Of a stretch of 64,000 nt of DNA, positions 63,590 through 64,000 are shown one piece after another (the stretch's first letter is position 1; every line of letters starts with the position of its first letter). A model generated the notes under the pieces. It searched no databases. It worked only from the letters and a program-made list of their open reading frames with translations, and was not told the DNA's origin. Position numbers and translations under genes: made by a program. Source of the DNA: an uncultured Bacteroides sp. (GTDB lineage: Bacteria; Bacteroidota; Bacteroidia; Bacteroidales; Bacteroidaceae); NCBI GenBank assembly GCA_902388495.1, contig CABMPP010000005.1, forward strand, positions 124,001-188,000. Direction: 5' to 3'.

Positions 63590-64000
63590 ATGCGTATCAG
63601 ATATATTTTGGGTACGCTGGGAATTTGTATCACCTCAACAGCTTATTCACAGGTTGCTGACTCTGTCAAGAGTGTGTCTTTGTCCGAAGTGGTTGTGACG
63701 GAATCATACCGCCATGCCCAAAGTAAAAAGACAGCGCTTACGGTCGACGTGCTCCGGGAAGACTTCCTGAACAGGCACTTCACCGGCAATCTGGTACAAG
63801 CTATAGAGAACGTTCCCGGTGTACAGTCGATGGATATCGGTGCAGGGTTTTCCAAACCTATGATAAGAGGATTGGGATTCAACCGCATTGCCGTATCCGA
63901 GAATGGAATAAAACAGGAAGGCCAACAATGGGGTGCCGATCATGGATTGGAAATCGATGCCTTCAATGTGGAAGGAGTACAAATACTGAAAGGTCCGTCT
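63590..64000 (+). CDS. TonB-dependent receptor, N-terminal part (cut by window edge)
   Basis: ATG at 63590 (MRIRYILGTLGICITSTAYSQ, signal peptide) opens a frame to the window edge (137 codons). VSLSEVVVTESYR is a TonB-box region. The plug begins VLREDFLNRHFTGNLVQAIENVPGVQSMDIG, then MIRGLGFNRIAVSENGIKQEGQQWGADHG and VQILKGPS. It lacks the SusC-type N-terminal domain, so it is a classical receptor for a metal complex, haem or vitamin rather than glycan. The linked His/Cys-rich gene favours a metal or haem ligand; that is inference. Confidence 0.9.
   Translation, partial: MRIRYILGTLGICITSTAYSQVADSVKSVSLSEVVVTESYRHAQSKKTALTVDVLREDFLNRHFTGNLVQAIENVPGVQSMDIGAGFSKPMIRGLGFNRIAVSENGIKQEGQQWGADHGLEIDAFNVEGVQILKGPS

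Noticed and set aside
1..64000. tRNA, rRNA or insertion-sequence genes
   Set aside because: I saw no cloverleaf with a CCA end, no rRNA stretch and no transposase motif on either strand, though I could not run a covariance search.

Overview
The window looks like a chromosomal segment from the genus Bacteroides (phylum Bacteroidota). Evidence: a SusC/SusD/SusE/SusF-type outer-membrane nutrient system, a hybrid two-component regulator, two GHL10-type secreted glycosidases, many lipoproteins, and promoters with the Bacteroides -7 box TAnnTTTG (several with TTTG 19-20 bases upstream). I cannot name the species. No rRNA, tRNA, CRISPR array, prophage or complete insertion sequence is visible.

Layout. 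Positions 1-17913 are a carbohydrate-use locus. On the minus strand lie SusC-SusD-SusE-SusF (the last cut by the window edge) and, further upstream, a GH53 endo-galactanase, a GH2 beta-galactosidase and an AAA/PD-(D/E)XK protein. On the plus strand lie a LacI-type regulator, an MFS sugar transporter and a GH65 phosphorylase. A LacI-type operator occurs upstream of both minus-strand operons at the same distance from the -7 box, which ties the locus into one regulon. After a broken hicB gene, 18304-24273 holds a tripartite RND efflux operon (adaptor, pump, TolC-type channel) whose two internal spacers each carry a roughly 185-base nested inverted repeat. Positions 24453-27817 (minus) encode a sodium-pumping decarboxylase (gamma-alpha-beta). 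A ParE/RelE-type toxin-antitoxin pair follows, then a minus-strand run with LysE exporter, DUF4924, rfbD and prfC.

Positions 32688-41026 (plus) hold a GH20 hexosaminidase, a perfect 70-base palindrome, an LruC-domain lipoprotein and purL. Then come an orphan hybrid two-component regulator and two half-size chromate transporters. Positions 46435-49852 (minus) are a TPR sensor kinase and a GHL10 glycosidase. uvrA follows, then the cstA / small membrane protein / outer-membrane protein operon, a second GHL10 gene, an ATP-grasp-like protein of unknown role, an AAA ATPase, pyruvate:ferredoxin oxidoreductase, two small proteins and the start of a TonB-dependent receptor.

How the genes work together: the first region would bind and import a glycan through SusCDEF, trim galactan with GH53 and GH2, move sugars across the inner membrane with the MFS carrier and phosphorolyse an alpha-disaccharide with GH65, under LacI control. 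The middle and right parts are mostly housekeeping: fermentation, envelope, repair, purine synthesis and efflux.

The most unusual signals are non-coding. Three intergenic sites show short units stepped by 22 bases with palindromic cores (6876-7035, 34948-35038, 56671-56736). There are also nested inverted repeats in the efflux operon, a start-codon-adjacent hairpin before the AAA/nuclease gene, and the twin operators with matched geometry.
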